In this document: positions 15,660-21,839 of the stretch, piece by piece
Position numbering within the stretch: position 1 is the first letter of the stretch
Layout: the number at the start of each line of letters is the position of its first letter
Virus record (IMG/VR): IMGVR_UViG_3300020438_000089
Location: 1-41,077 of that record
Length of the DNA: 41,077 nucleotides
DNA from: a virus
Reading direction: 5' to 3' (one strand)
Position numbers and translations under genes: made by a program
The notes under the pieces: model-generated
Seen by the model: only the letters and a program-made list of their open reading frames with translations
The model's database searches: none
What the model was told of the DNA's origin: nothing

Positions 15660-15694
15660 AGTCTCATGATGTGTAACTATGCAAGGCATAGAGA

Positions 15695-15931
15695 TTAATC
15701 TATACGTTCAAAGAAATCTAACACATCTTCCGCCACTTCTAAATATCCATCCTCACCGAAACTAGCCAGTATCAGCATTTTTAAACTGTCATGCGCCTTT
15801 TCGTACAGTACATCATGAAACTCTTTATCGTGTTCTTTTAGTGCCTTTTCTAACTGAAAGTCCACCTGTTGTATAGCCCTTTGACACCTTGCTGAGTTCG
15901 TCTCGTAACGCTGCTTCATAATCTTCTTCAT
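15695..15931 (-). CDS. Small helical early protein (78 aa)
   Basis: The charged, helical product begins MKKIMKQRYETNSARCQRAI and ends in EDVLDFFERID. I chose ATG 15931 rather than the longer frame starting at 15946, because GGAGGAG lies six bases before it. No family is recognised. It overlaps the upstream frame (15825-16073) by 107 bases in another frame, so one of the two may be only partly real; the good ribosome site favours this one. Confidence 0.55.
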   Translation of the reverse strand: MKKIMKQRYETNSARCQRAIQQVDFQLEKALKEHDKEFHDVLYEKAHDSLKMLILASFGEDGYLEVAEDVLDFFERID

Positions 15932-16073
15932 ATAGCTCCTCCACATGATTTAAAAATTGTACGAAGTTATAGAACTCCGATTGTCTAAACACTTTAAATA
16001 ACAATTGCCTTTCCATTGTAGTTAATTTGTGGTATGATTCTTGCATGATAGTTTCCTTTTCCATAAAATCCAA
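15825..16073 (-). CDS. Small helical early protein, start overlapping the RusA-like gene
   Basis: The 82-residue frame has a central helix (TTMERQLLFKVFRQSEFYNF) followed by acidic residues. Both ATG 16073 (AAAGGG, five-base gap) and ATG 16046 (AAGGAA, six-base gap) are possible starts. The gene runs opposite to the RusA-like gene, and the two share their first bases. Its 3' end overlaps the next small gene by 107 bases. No function is recognised. Confidence 0.5.
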   Translation of the reverse strand: MDFMEKETIMQESYHKLTTMERQLLFKVFRQSEFYNFVQFLNHVEELYEEDYEAALRDELSKVSKGYTTGGLSVRKGTKRTR

Positions 16074-16515
16074 ACCCTTTAGCGTAAATAGAGCATACTA
16101 TAAGAACCGACAATTGACACAAGAAGCAAGGCACTGGAGAGAGTGCTTTCTACTCCAATTGCAGCAAACAGAGGTACTCCAACAAATACAATTATTAAAG
16201 AAAGCATGGAACTCAAAAGTACATGTGTTACACGTTTCTTACGATTTCTTCTATCCATATAATTTACTCCTTACAAAAAAAGGTGAAGTCTCAAGGAGAT
16301 CCATGGACCTCACCAATATTGAAAAATTAGTTCAAGATAATCTATTCGAATCACGCTACAATGGCAGAGAGATTGATGGAGTTATCATTGAAAACTTTGA
16401 CATCGATGACAAGTTTATTGTTTCTCTCCAGAGTCGGAAACTCGGACATAACCTGCCACATCACGAAATTTTGATAACCGTTCAACTTTGCCCTCTAAAA
16501 TCGTTACGTTTATAG
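16045..16515 (+). CDS. rusA: RusA-type Holliday junction resolvase
   Basis: The product (156 residues from ATG 16045) shows the RusA family plan: an N-terminal SFSIKSKPFSVNRAYYK segment, and then RRSMDLTNIEKLVQDNLFES with Asp, Asn, Lys and Asp spaced as in the catalytic DxxN..K...D motif, and the later acidic pair in FDIDDKFIV. RusA dimers resolve branched DNA before packaging. It is the only plus-strand gene within the leftward block. No Shine-Dalgarno site is obvious, unlike its neighbours, and a TTG at 16027 is an alternative start. Its last 100 bases lie antisense to a small minus-strand gene that has a strong ribosome site. Confidence 0.75.
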   Translation: MIVSFSIKSKPFSVNRAYYKNRQLTQEARHWRECFLLQLQQTEVLQQIQLLKKAWNSKVHVLHVSYDFFYPYNLLLTKKGEVSRRSMDLTNIEKLVQDNLFESRYNGREIDGVIIENFDIDDKFIVSLQSRKLGHNLPHHEILITVQLCPLKSLRL

Positions 16516-16585
16516 TTAAATCCGCAACCAATTCAGATAGTTCCACTACTGTCTCTGTTAAGTCGTTCAAGTTGTTTTCTTTCAT
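16415..16585 (-). CDS. Short coiled-coil early protein (56 aa) antisense to the rusA end
   Basis: This short frame starts MKENNLNDLTETVVELSELV and continues as a regular coiled-coil helix to about residue 40. AGGAGAA stands seven bases before the ATG. It overlaps the 3' end of the RusA-like gene on the opposite strand by 101 bases and the upstream minus-strand gene by 53. The heptad pattern and ribosome site support it; the function is unknown. Confidence 0.6.
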   Translation of the reverse strand: MKENNLNDLTETVVELSELVADLTINVTILEGKVERLSKFRDVAGYVRVSDSGEKQ

Positions 16586-16898
16586 TACTTATTTTCTCCT
16601 GATCTTTTTTAAGTGTTGCACTATTTAATCCTTGCCGAAGACTCCCATACCCGTGAAAAAATTGATGGTATAACTCAGGATCCTTCCAACTATTAATATT
16701 CTTATATACATATTGAGCTGTTACTTTACGCCCATGTCTGGGAAATAACTCATGCTGTATTGATGCCCTTGAAAAAGCATAATAACCACAATAATTACAT
16801 GTCCCCTCCTCATCTACATCGGTTTCGTGGTATTGAGTATGCTGGTAATCGTGAGGCACTCGCTCCCCTAATCTACATGTACAATAATATCTAGCCAT
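16533..16898 (-). CDS. Small Cys/His-containing early protein
   Basis: The 121-residue product has CTCRLG near its start, several His residues (HDYQHTQYHE) and a CNYCGYY pair near residue 35, which together could form a zinc site. The C-terminal part is basic and helical. It overlaps the PhaR-like gene upstream by eight bases. I do not recognise the family. Confidence 0.6.
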   Translation of the reverse strand: MARYYCTCRLGERVPHDYQHTQYHETDVDEEGTCNYCGYYAFSRASIQHELFPRHGRKVTAQYVYKNINSWKDPELYHQFFHGYGSLRQGLNSATLKKDQEKISNERKQLERLNRDSSGTI

Positions 16899-17166
16899 GA
16901 ACTGTTATCCCCTGCTCTTGTAGATTATTAGAAATCTGTTTTAGGTTACGATCTTGCACACCTTCATCAAAATGTCCGATGCTACCTAAGGCTTTAACTA
17001 AGTAATGAACTGTTAAATCTTCATCGGTCTTGCTGTCTCTAATAATGAAACCTGTACCCTCATTAAATAGTGTAGCAATCTCAGGTAAAGTTATATACCT
17101 GGAAAATGTTACTGAATACAATTTACGGTTAGCGTATCTTCTAATTAAATTACCTTTAAAGCTCAT
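16891..17166 (-). CDS. PhaR-like polyhydroxyalkanoate regulator N-terminal (PHB_acc_N) domain protein
   Basis: Residues 8-66 of this 91-residue protein follow the N-terminal DNA-binding domain of PHA-synthesis regulators (PhaR, PHB_acc_N): LIRRYANRKLYSVTFSRYIT, then LPEIATLFNEGTGFIIRDSK and TDEDLT. The Arg-Tyr-x-Asn-Arg-Lys-Leu-Tyr core and the Ser-Arg-Tyr-Ile/Val-Thr-Leu box are the family hallmarks. Bacterial PhaR is longer and has a further C-terminal region; here only the N-terminal domain plus about 25 residues remain. Bacterial PhaR represses phasin and PHA genes and senses PHA. A phage copy might act on host PHA genes or on phage promoters. AAGGAG precedes the ATG. Confidence 0.7.
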   Translation of the reverse strand: MSFKGNLIRRYANRKLYSVTFSRYITLPEIATLFNEGTGFIIRDSKTDEDLTVHYLVKALGSIGHFDEGVQDRNLKQISNNLQEQGITVHG

Positions 17167-17800
17167 CGTATCTTCTCCTTGTATTTTTTACTTCTTTAAT
17201 TATTTGTGTACTAAATGGATTTAATATATCATTTATATTACCTACAATAGTTCTTAAATGACCTACCTCCTCTTGATCCAACTTATCTAGTTGATGCTCA
17301 TTTACAAAATTAAATACACTATTAGCTGCCAATATATATCTTTCAAGTAATCTGTCTTCTTTAGATTTATTAACTACTTGATGATACCTTTTTATTAAAT
17401 CTTTCCTAGATGTTTTTCTATTTATCCGTCCTTTGATAGGTCTTGCTATATTCCTAATGATTAAAGCAGTCTCTTTAGTTATATTATTTACATCCATCAA
17501 ACCTTCTTCCTCTAATGGTTTAACAATATTCCTATACTCCTCACTCCACTTCTGTAAAGTTTCAGGATGTACACCTACATCTAAGGCAAACTGTTTTAAA
17601 GTATAAATCTTACGTGATTTTATATCCTCTAAATATTGTTTATTTCTACCTCCAAAATGTATATCGCAAACCTCATCCGATATCTTTACAATTTTCCATT
17701 TCATTTCTCTAGCTTGTTGTTTAGCAAACTTATATTTAGCATATAAATCCTTAGCTCTTTTAATAGCCGCCTTAATATGCGGTTTAGTTATTTTACTCAT
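17156..17800 (-). CDS. Helix-turn-helix protein, probable DNA-binding regulator
   Basis: The 214-residue basic protein contains YTLKQFALDVGVHPETLQKW at about residues 66-85, which reads as a helix-turn-helix of the MerR/Xre sort, flanked by Lys/Arg-rich helices. The N-terminal segment (AAIKRAKDLYAKYKFAKQQA) is also basic. No named family is recognised. GAGGAG stands before the ATG, which overlaps the stop of the upstream gene. It lies next to the PhaR-like gene, so the pair may be transcriptional regulators. Confidence 0.65.
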   Translation of the reverse strand: MSKITKPHIKAAIKRAKDLYAKYKFAKQQAREMKWKIVKISDEVCDIHFGGRNKQYLEDIKSRKIYTLKQFALDVGVHPETLQKWSEEYRNIVKPLEEEGLMDVNNITKETALIIRNIARPIKGRINRKTSRKDLIKRYHQVVNKSKEDRLLERYILAANSVFNFVNEHQLDKLDQEEVGHLRTIVGNINDILNPFSTQIIKEVKNTRRRYDEL

Positions 17801-18327
17801 TACCTTATCTCCTCAAGTTCGGGTTTAAACCATTCTGGTGTTACACTATTTTTCCATTTTGCCATGTACGCTTTACCTCCATTATAATAGTTACGATATG
17901 CCTGTATAGTTGACTTGTCTTTATACTCATCGGGCATGCATTGAGGTGCTTCATCAAGACTAAGCGGTTCCTTAATGTTGTCTAGAGGCATATTCATCGG
18001 ATACAAACATAATGCGAACCTAAGCTTTTGCCATGAAGCGTGACTCTTGCCATACCGTTGTTTATACTCCTGACTTAGGCTAAACAATAGGTCAAAAACA
18101 TATTGATAGTTACGTGCGTTCTCTCTAACCCACACGCTACTAGGATGATTCTTATGGGTTGACTTGTATAGTATCTTATCCTTCCAATCAGGCAAGTCAT
18201 CACCATCTAGTACACGATGCGCTGTAGATAGTAGCTGACAATACTCTAGTATCATTTTAACAACATGTTTGTCGCAGTGAAACTTCGCACATTGTTTAGT
18301 ATCAGCATCTAAAAAGAATATATTCAT
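17800..18327 (-). CDS. Conserved phage protein with HCDKHVVKM motif
   Basis: The 175-residue protein has a pattern I know from phages of several kinds, including cyanophages: KFHCDKHVVKMILEYCQLLS, then THKNHPSSVWVRENARNYQY and MPDEYKDKSTIQAYRNYY, ending near W..SVTPEWF. Conserved His, Cys and acidic residues suggest an enzyme, possibly acting on DNA or nucleotides, but I know no proven activity. GGAGG precedes the ATG. Confidence 0.7.
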   Translation of the reverse strand: MNIFFLDADTKQCAKFHCDKHVVKMILEYCQLLSTAHRVLDGDDLPDWKDKILYKSTHKNHPSSVWVRENARNYQYVFDLLFSLSQEYKQRYGKSHASWQKLRFALCLYPMNMPLDNIKEPLSLDEAPQCMPDEYKDKSTIQAYRNYYNGGKAYMAKWKNSVTPEWFKPELEEIR

Positions 18328-18328
18328 G

Positions 18329-18511
18329 TTAATCCTCCACCCAATACTCGTTTCCAGTATGTGGGTCTATCTTAATTGTTCCCTCCGCTAATGCCAATTG
18401 TAAAAACTCATTCTGTAATTCGTACAATAAATGAGGCGCCATTTCACGCAGTACTTCACTCGCTGTAAAGTTAAAATCAATATCTTGGTTAAATTCATCT
18501 AAATCGATCAT
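18329..18511 (-). CDS. Small acidic early protein (60 aa)
   Basis: The acidic 60-residue product (MIDLDEFNQDIDFNFTASEV) has no recognised domain. A perfect AGGAGG site stands five bases before the ATG. It is one base from the next gene downstream. Confidence 0.7.
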   Translation of the reverse strand: MIDLDEFNQDIDFNFTASEVLREMAPHLLYELQNEFLQLALAEGTIKIDPHTGNEYWVED

Positions 18512-18519
18512 GTTACCTC

Positions 18520-18711
18520 CTAAGGAAAAATGTTAATGCCTAATTGACTCTTGATATCGTATAATACAAAAAAGATGCCAACTAATGTGATGCCAAACAC
18601 GGCTATCATAATGATTATTGCAATGATATCATCTCGCATACGTGCAATGTTTTTACGGTTGAATAAAATCAATGCAAGTTTCTCGTTTGGGTCTAAATTA
18701 TTAAAATCCAT
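18520..18711 (-). CDS. Small single-pass membrane protein (63 aa)
   Basis: A charged N terminus (residues 1-29) is followed by one long hydrophobic helix (IIAIIIMIAVFGITLVGIFF). AGGAGG precedes the ATG. An early inner-membrane protein; superinfection exclusion is a common role for such proteins, but nothing here proves it. Confidence 0.7.
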   Translation of the reverse strand: MDFNNLDPNEKLALILFNRKNIARMRDDIIAIIIMIAVFGITLVGIFFVLYDIKSQLGINIFP

Positions 18712-18720
18712 TCTTACCTC

Positions 18721-18921
18721 CTAAAATGGTATGTCTTCGTTAGCAATTGACTCAAGCTCGTGATACAAGTCATTACATATATCATCAACTAGTTGGTTTT
18801 CTTGTTTAAATTCTGTTATATTACTGTCTAATAAACTGTCGACCATGTTTTGAGCAGCATGCCACCCATCACTACACTCAACTTCATCTAAACGTCTCTC
18901 TATAAAATCATATAATATCAT
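18721..18921 (-). CDS. Small acidic early protein (66 aa)
   Basis: The product begins MILYDFIERRLDEVECSDGW. I chose ATG 18921 rather than the longer frame opening with TTG at 18996, because GGAGG lies six bases upstream. It is acidic and helical, with no family recognised. Its ATG overlaps the stop of a 29-residue hydrophobic frame. Confidence 0.65.
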   Translation of the reverse strand: MILYDFIERRLDEVECSDGWHAAQNMVDSLLDSNITEFKQENQLVDDICNDLYHELESIANEDIPF

Positions 18922-19010
18922 TAAAAACCTCCAGTAAGATAGTACATTGAAACACATAAGTAAAACAATACTAACATAGAACGAATAAATCCCCAATTAA
19001 ACAGTCGCAT
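18921..19010 (-). CDS. Possible 29-aa membrane peptide
   Basis: This very short frame (start MRLFNWGFIRSMLVLFYLCV) encodes one hydrophobic helix. It links its neighbours exactly: the ATG lies inside the end of the upstream gene and its TAA overlaps the ATG of the downstream gene (TAATG). No strong ribosome site is present (GGGAT about six bases upstream), so it would rely on coupling. Confidence 0.4.
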   Translation of the reverse strand: MRLFNWGFIRSMLVLFYLCVSMYYLTGGF

Positions 19011-19386
19011 AATGAATCCCATTAAATACGCTGTACGCATTACTTGATTTAGCTACTTCCTCAGTTACCTGCCTAATTTTGCCTATATGATGTATTTCGT
19101 TTGGATAATGCAACCTAGTATGACCGTCAGGGTACTGAATTGCAACGCAATCTTGCTGAAATCTATCCAAGCCAATCATTTCAATGCGCTCAATATCGTC
19201 TTGTTTTGGTAACTCAACATAAAATGTAACCTCTTTATGGTTATCATAAAAGCCTTGACCCTCAACGAAGGTAAACTTGGACTGTTCTAACATAAGTTTC
19301 AATTGATTAGTACGAGTTTCATTCTCTCTTGGTGATAATTCCTTGAGTTCTGCTGAAATAAGTGCGAATTGTTTAAAAATATTCAT
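18997..19386 (-). CDS. Early protein of unknown function (129 aa)
   Basis: The product has a helical start (QFALISAELKELSPRENETR) and a beta-rich middle (VTFYVELPKQDDIERIEMIG). No domain is recognised. AGGAGG lies five bases before the ATG. Confidence 0.7.
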   Translation of the reverse strand: MNIFKQFALISAELKELSPRENETRTNQLKLMLEQSKFTFVEGQGFYDNHKEVTFYVELPKQDDIERIEMIGLDRFQQDCVAIQYPDGHTRLHYPNEIHHIGKIRQVTEEVAKSSNAYSVFNGIHYATV

Positions 19387-19401
19387 TTATAACCTCCTAA
19401 G

Positions 19402-19566
19402 TTATGCTATGTTATTAAGTTTTTTAATCTGATTCCACCATAAAGATGTGCGTTCAACAGCTCTGCGACATTCGTGAACCTCTGCGTCCCATTGAACCTC
19501 AACCTCAGTAGGTATTGGTGGTAAATTGATAATGTTAATTGATACTGTTTGAGTTTTGTCGGACAT
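19402..19566 (-). CDS. Small early protein (54 aa)
   Basis: I chose ATG 19566 (MSDKTQTVSINIINLPPIPT) because GGGAGG stands six bases upstream; the frame stays open to 19596. The product has one strand region and a C-terminal helix with two Trp residues. No family is recognised. Confidence 0.65.
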   Translation of the reverse strand: MSDKTQTVSINIINLPPIPTEVEVQWDAEVHECRRAVERTSLWWNQIKKLNNIA

Positions 19567-19609
19567 GTCAACCTCCCTAAGTTTGATGTCTTGCATTAAC
19601 TTATATTAC

Positions 19610-19825
19610 TTATCCTAATTTGTCAAGCTCACCTTTTAAAACTTTTAAAGACTCTTTAGATTTCTTTACTTCTTCTAAGTGCGCTCTTTTAACGATAATA
19701 TCATCTTTAACTTCTTGAAGGTCTCTCCCGTATAAATTAGCAATCTCTACAGCATTTACTTCATCATAGTTCTTGTCTGCTTTTGCTGCTTCGATAATAT
19801 CTAGTATAAATTGTAAATTAAACAT
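19610..19825 (-). CDS. First leftward early gene, small helical protein (71 aa)
   Basis: The product is helical (FILDIIEAAKADKNYDEVNA), with a stretch EVNAVEIANLYGRDLQEVKD that could be a helix-turn-helix, followed by a coiled coil. GAGGAGG lies five bases before the ATG. It is the promoter-proximal gene of the leftward unit, about 20 bases downstream of the predicted transcription start, so it should be among the earliest expressed. Confidence 0.7.
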   Translation of the reverse strand: MFNLQFILDIIEAAKADKNYDEVNAVEIANLYGRDLQEVKDDIIVKRAHLEEVKKSKESLKVLKGELDKLG

Positions 19826-19853
19826 GTTTCCTCCTCTTGTTTATCTCTACCTA

Positions 19854-19882
19854 ATTATTTCATAAATGATGCTTCGTGTCAA
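19854..19882 (-). promoter_or_regulatory. Candidate sigma70 early promoter for the leftward operon
   Basis: Read on the minus strand, TTGACA (19882-19877) and AATAAT (19859-19854) are separated by 17 bases. The -35 is perfect and the -10 matches five of six. It would start transcription near 19847, about 20 bases before the first early ATG. Confidence 0.65.
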
Positions 19883-19948
19883 CTATAAAAAGAAAATAAA
19901 TCGTAATATTTTATCATATCATTATAGTATGAAATCCAGTGTTTTCTT

Positions 19949-20054
19949 GCCAAGCAAGTCTATGCATATCTCGTGCCAACTTAGTCTATGCAATTCTTGT
20001 GCCAATAAAGCTGACCTCTCTCGCGCCCAAACAATCCTAGCAAGTCTCGTGCCA
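19949..20054 (-). repeat. Tandem array of about five 26-bp repeats with a GTGCCA core
   Basis: A core reading GCCA on the plus strand recurs at 19949, 19975, 20001 and 20051, with a degenerate copy (GCCC) at 20025: spacings 26, 26, 24 and 26 bases. The best pair (19955-19980 and 19981-20006) agrees at about 20 of 26 positions. The array lies 70 bases upstream of the leftward promoter. Confidence 0.75.
19964..20054 (-). promoter_or_regulatory. Three sigma54 (RpoN)-like -24/-12 elements pointing left
   Basis: On the minus strand, TGGCAC-N5-TTGC occurs exactly at 20054-20040 (CTGGCACGAGACTTGCT) and 20004-19990 (TTGGCACAAGAATTGCA); at 19978-19964 it is TGGCAC-N5-ATGC, one base off. The consensus is YTGGCACG-N4-TTGCW. 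All three point to the early operon. They coincide with the 26-bp repeats, so they may instead be protein-binding sites that happen to fit. Confidence 0.5.
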
Positions 20055-20066
20055 GCTCTGCTTGTT

Positions 20067-20209
20067 GCCTAAACTAGCCCCCTCGAAACACACCCCCCAC
20101 CAAATATATATGAGATAGAAAACATAGTTATATCCTCATTCACACATTTTTTCTATATTTTTTAGCTACCCCTAGACACGTAACCCCCCGTAATCACGCT
20201 AGCTTAGGC
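20067..20209. other. C-rich/AT-rich segment framed by a 12-bp inverted repeat; packaging or origin candidate
   Basis: GCCTAAACTAGC (20067-20078) and GCTAGCTTAGGC (20198-20209) are inverted copies with one mismatch. Between them lie several runs of four to six C and an AT-rich core (20103-20162). The segment is part of the 530-base gene-free region 19826-20355 and lies just upstream of the terminase genes, where cos or pac sites often occur. The rest of the gap, 20210-20355, contains a GC-rich GCGAGCGAAGCGAAG stretch flanked by T and A runs and no gene. Confidence 0.45.
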
Positions 20210-20355
20210 AGTATGTCATTTTACCTGGAATAGAGACACCACTCCCCCACAGACATGCGTAAGCGTAGACTTTTTTACATGCGAGCGAAGCGAAGTGTGT
20301 AAAAAGGGGCAGTCCGTCTATTGACTTATGCAATATAGTGTGCTAAGGTGAGAAA

Positions 20356-20688
20356 ATGCGCAAACCAACTAAATTTAAATCAGGATGCTATAATTGGCAA
20401 ATATACTGGAGTCAGGAGGAAGCCGAAGAAATGTATGGTAAGACGGATTCGCATAATAAAGTAGTAACAATATACAAATGTAAGAATAAAGAAATTACCA
20501 GGGAAACACTACTACATGAACTACTACACGTTGTAATGGAAGATAAGGCAGAAGCCATATTTAACTTTGAGTCGGATAGCAAATCTTATGATAAAGAAGA
20601 AAATCTTATAAGATTAATATCTCCAGTGTTAATGCAATTAATCGTAGATAATCCAGAACTATGGGAGTACCTAAGTGAGCGAAATTAA
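20356..20688 (+). CDS. Small HExxH metalloprotease-like protein
   Basis: The 110-residue protein has HELLH at residues 54-58 within a helix, preceded by an ITIYKCKNKEITRE-like strand region, and a later acidic helix (KEENLIRLISPVLMQL) that could give the third zinc ligand. This arrangement is found in small phage proteins of the SprT/ImmA-like gluzincin kind. AAGGTGA lies four bases before the ATG. It is the first rightward gene and overlaps the small terminase gene by 14 bases. The target is unknown. Confidence 0.7.
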   Translation: MRKPTKFKSGCYNWQIYWSQEEAEEMYGKTDSHNKVVTIYKCKNKEITRETLLHELLHVVMEDKAEAIFNFESDSKSYDKEENLIRLISPVLMQLIVDNPELWEYLSERN

Positions 20689-21208
20689 GTCAAAGTACGA
20701 CCTAAGTACTGCAAAATCCATGTTTATGGACTTCAAGCCGCTAAAAGAAATAGCTAAGGTACTAAATATTAAATATAGGACATTGGTATATCATAAAAAA
20801 AAGTGGGAACAAGAGCGTAACCTAGTACGTAAAGAAATATTGCGAGATTTGGCTGATAACAAGAGAGCAATCTTAGTAAATCTTACATCAAATTCGCTTG
20901 ATTGCGTAGATAGGGCTATAGAAGACCTAAAGAAAAGAGATAAACCACCAACAATACATGAAGCTCGATTGCTTACCAACATTGTGTCTGAGATTGATCG
21001 TATAATCAGACTAGATGATGGAGAGCCTACCGATATCATAAGTGAACATAAGCCTTCTACGGTAATAGAGCTGAAGGCAAAATTAAAAAACGACCCATTC
21101 TACATCGAGGATGCGTCTTTTAGGGAGATTACAGATGAAACTACTACTAGCACTAATGCTTCTGATTCCGACATTAGCTCTGAGTCAGATAACACTAACA
21201 GAGAATAA
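20675..21208 (+). CDS. terS: Terminase small subunit
   Basis: The 177-residue protein has an N-terminal helix-turn-helix (STAKSMFMDFKPLKEIAKVL then NIKYRTLVYHKKKW), a central helical oligomerisation region (residues 50-125) and an acidic disordered tail. This layout and the place two genes before the large subunit identify it as the DNA-recognition subunit of the packaging motor. It starts at GTG 20675 with GGGAG seven bases upstream. Its last 74 bases overlap the protease gene in another frame. Confidence 0.75.
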   Translation: MSEIKSKYDLSTAKSMFMDFKPLKEIAKVLNIKYRTLVYHKKKWEQERNLVRKEILRDLADNKRAILVNLTSNSLDCVDRAIEDLKKRDKPPTIHEARLLTNIVSEIDRIIRLDDGEPTDIISEHKPSTVIELKAKLKNDPFYIEDASFREITDETTTSTNASDSDISSESDNTNRE

Positions 21209-21839
21209 CCATGTTGTATTCAAGGGGGTCGTAAATGCTCAAAGCGTTGCTAAAGCTTCAAGAGATCTGCTCAAACTCAGTTTCAAAACTAAGCCAGGGG
21301 ACACGTTATATCTTGTTCTTGATAGTCCTGGTGGTTCTGTCCACTATGGGCTCAATTTTGTTCAGTTATTTGCTACGATACCTAGGAATGTGGAGTGCGT
21401 AGCCATAAAAGCTCATTCTATGGCACACCATTTTCTTCAAGCCTGTCCAGGTAAGAGATATGGTGTAGCTAATATGATGTCTATGGCGCATAGGGCAGCC
21501 GGAGGCTTTAGAGGTACATTTAATAAAGGTGATGTAGAACAACAGTTAGAATTGTGGACAAGTATTGTACAATCTATGGAAAAAGTTAATGCTAAACGTA
21601 TGGGACTTAGTTTAGAAAAATATCAATCGTATGCAAAAGATGAATACTGGTGTCATGGATATGATTGTGTAAAGAAAAATTTTGTAGACTCAATTGTGGT
21701 AGTAGGATGTAGTGAAAAATTAGTTAATGAAGAAACTAGTAGAAAAGTAAATACATTTTTTGGTAGTTATAAGGTGTATGAATCTAAATGTCCTTTTATA
21801 GGTATGACAAGATACGAAAGGATACCTAGAAGACGATGA
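21135..21839 (+). CDS. ClpP/S14-like serine protease with N-terminal signal peptide
   Basis: From ATG 21135 (AGGGAG seven bases upstream; the frame opens at 21111) the product has 234 residues. MKLLLALMLLIPTLALS is a signal peptide with an A-L-S cleavage site. The rest is a ClpP/SppA-type fold: YLVLDSPGGSV oxyanion strand, Ser95 in AHSMAHHF, His119 in MSMAHRAAGG and Asp169 in AKDEYW, a spacing close to E. coli ClpP (97/122/171). It is therefore a probable exported, periplasmic protease rather than a head-maturation protease. Five Cys residues in the second half could form disulphides. It lies between the small and large terminase genes, overlapping both. Confidence 0.8.
   Translation: MKLLLALMLLIPTLALSQITLTENNHVVFKGVVNAQSVAKASRDLLKLSFKTKPGDTLYLVLDSPGGSVHYGLNFVQLFATIPRNVECVAIKAHSMAHHFLQACPGKRYGVANMMSMAHRAAGGFRGTFNKGDVEQQLELWTSIVQSMEKVNAKRMGLSLEKYQSYAKDEYWCHGYDCVKKNFVDSIVVVGCSEKLVNEETSRKVNTFFGSYKVYESKCPFIGMTRYERIPRRR

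Noticed and set aside
18921-18996. Longer start (TTG 18996) for the small acidic gene ending at 18721
   Set aside because: ATG 18921 has a GGAGG site six bases upstream, and the upstream part overlaps a separate short membrane-peptide frame.
19866-20072. 68-codon plus-strand open frame in the control region
   Set aside because: It runs through the 26-bp repeats and the promoter, has a repeat-derived composition and no ribosome binding site.
20264-20308. T-run/A-run stem around GCGAGCGAAGCGAAG as a terminator or REP element
   Set aside because: Pairing needs a bulge, the stem is AT-only and no U-run follows on either strand; I keep it only as a note within the control region.
20321-20349. 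TTGACT plus TAAGGT as a late promoter
   Set aside because: The -10 is poor and overlaps the ribosome site of the first late gene, leaving almost no leader; the late promoter remains unidentified.
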